From the NCBI GenBank assembly GCA_963712835.1, contig CAVQJJ010000019.1, forward strand, positions 62,001 through 126,000: DNA of 64,000 bases, written 5' to 3'. Positions within the stretch are counted from its first letter, which is position 1. Each line of letters starts with the position of its first letter. This DNA comes from DATARH01 sp963712835. GTDB taxonomy: Bacteria > Pseudomonadota > Alphaproteobacteria > ATCC43930 > CGMCC-115725. Position numbers and translations under genes: made by a program. Shown piece by piece: positions 63,353 to 64,000 of the stretch. The notes below the pieces were generated by a model. That model was not told the origin of the DNA. It did not search any database and was given only the letters and a program-made list of their open reading frames with translations.

Positions 63353-64000
63353 CTAATAGGACGCCGGCAGGTTTTCCGAGTCGACGTAGTTCGAGAACTT
63401 GGTGATCTCGCCCTCGAATTTGAGCTTGATCGCGCCCGTCGGTCCATGGCGCTGCTTTTCGACGATGACTTCGGCGATTCCGTGAATTTTTTCCATGTGC
63501 TCGCGCCACGCCTGATGGCGTTCGTTGAACTTCTCCTGGGTTTCGTTCTCGCCGAGGAGCGGTTCGCGGCCGCGATAATATTCTTCGCGGAAGATGAACA
63601 TGACGACGTCGGAATCCTGCTCGATCGAACCGGACTCGCGGAGGTCGGCGAGCTGCGGGCGCTTATCCTCGCGCTGCTCGACCGCACGCGATAATTGCGA
63701 TAGCGCCAGGACCGGGACGTCGAGCTCCTTGGCGATCGCCTTGAGCCCACGGGTGATTTCGGAAATTTCCTGCACCCGGTTCTCGGGGCCGCGCGTTGCG
63801 TTGGATGGGCGCATCAGCTGCAGGTAGTCGATGACGATGAGGTCGAGCCCCTGCTGTCGCTTGAGACGCCGCGCGCGGGTGCGCAGCGCCGCGACCGACA
63901 GCGCCGGCGTGTCATCGATGTAGAGGGGCAGCGCCGCGAGCTGCTGGCTCACCGCGACAAAGCGGTCGAAATCGTCCTTGCGCACGTCGCCGCGGCGGAT
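63353..64000 (-). CDS. dnaB: Replicative DNA helicase DnaB, C-terminal part
   Basis: The frame is open to the edge of the window (starting IRRGDVRKDDFDRFV), so the N-terminal domain and Walker A lie beyond it; 215 residues are visible. Visible motifs: the Walker B region DLIVIDYLQLMRP, VPVLALSQLSRAVEQR, and a RESGSIEQDSDVVMFIFR block. DnaB unwinds DNA at the replication fork. The dnaB-alr-radA order is common in alphaproteobacteria. Confidence 0.96.
   Translation of the reverse strand: MRRGDVRKDDFDRFVAVSQQLAALPLYIDDTPALSVAALRTRARRLKRQQGLDLIVIDYLQLMRPSNATRGPENRVQEISEITRGLKAIAKELDVPVLALSQLSRAVEQREDKRPQLADLRESGSIEQDSDVVMFIFREEYYRGREPLLGENETQEKFNERHQAWREHMEKIHGIAEVIVEKQRHGPTGAIKLKFEGEITKFSNYVDSENLPASY

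Overview
The window is a GC-rich chromosomal segment from an alphaproteobacterium. This rests on the gene families: a PopZ-type polar organiser next to valS, a DUF2794 protein, the conserved run dnaB-alr-radA-cvpA-purF, and TolC/Pcm next to popZ. The presence of BcsD and of an apparent BcsA-BcsB fusion recalls Acetobacteraceae and other Rhodospirillales-like cellulose producers, but I cannot fix the genus from sequence alone. No rRNA, tRNA, CRISPR array, transposase or phage gene was recognised.

Layout. 1-5.6 kb: end of an M23 peptidase, a lytic transglycosylase, dapA-smpB, a NYN-nuclease/family-5 uracil-DNA glycosylase pair and folK. 5.7-16.5 kb: pcm-like, tolC, popZ, valS, a lysine-2,3-aminomutase/EpmB-type radical SAM enzyme, a PilZ protein, xthA, erpA and an AceE-like thiamine enzyme standing alone. 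16.7-34.2 kb: a large extracellular-polysaccharide locus (below). 34.2-49.7 kb: accessory metabolism (beta-propeller, alpha/beta hydrolase, GFA, FAD/Fe-S dehydrogenase, cupin, two paralogous Crp/Fnr regulators, serine-glyoxylate aminotransferase, FAH-type hydratase, cytochrome b561). 49.8-64 kb: housekeeping (YfgM-like, BamB, Der on the plus strand; SDR, two MHS transporters, PurF, CvpA, RadA, MlaFE, Alr, DnaB on the minus strand).

The central finding is a hybrid locus for what looks like acetylated cellulose. It carries a BcsP/CcpAx-like small protein, BcsA and BcsB (apparently one fused reading unit broken by a 1-base shift), a BcsC whose periplasmic TPR part and outer-membrane barrel are two separate genes (the TPR gene itself broken by one extra G), three tandem SGNH hydrolases resembling WssF, then AlgF-, AlgI- (MBOAT) and AlgJ-like acetylation proteins, BcsD and the GH8 endoglucanase BcsZ. 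It thus joins the crystalline-ribbon subunit BcsD with the WssF-I type acetylation set of Pseudomonas. Polymer would be made and pushed through the inner membrane by BcsA/BcsB under c-di-GMP control (PilZ domain in BcsA), acetylated in the periplasm by the MBOAT/AlgJ/AlgF/SGNH set, guided by BcsD and the TPR protein, exported through the barrel and trimmed by BcsZ. The two frameshifts mean that either the assembly has two indels or the operon is decaying or recoded.

Several intergenic regions carry REP-like inverted repeats. One family occurs twice (near 14.05 kb and 51.83 kb) with compensatory base changes in its stem.
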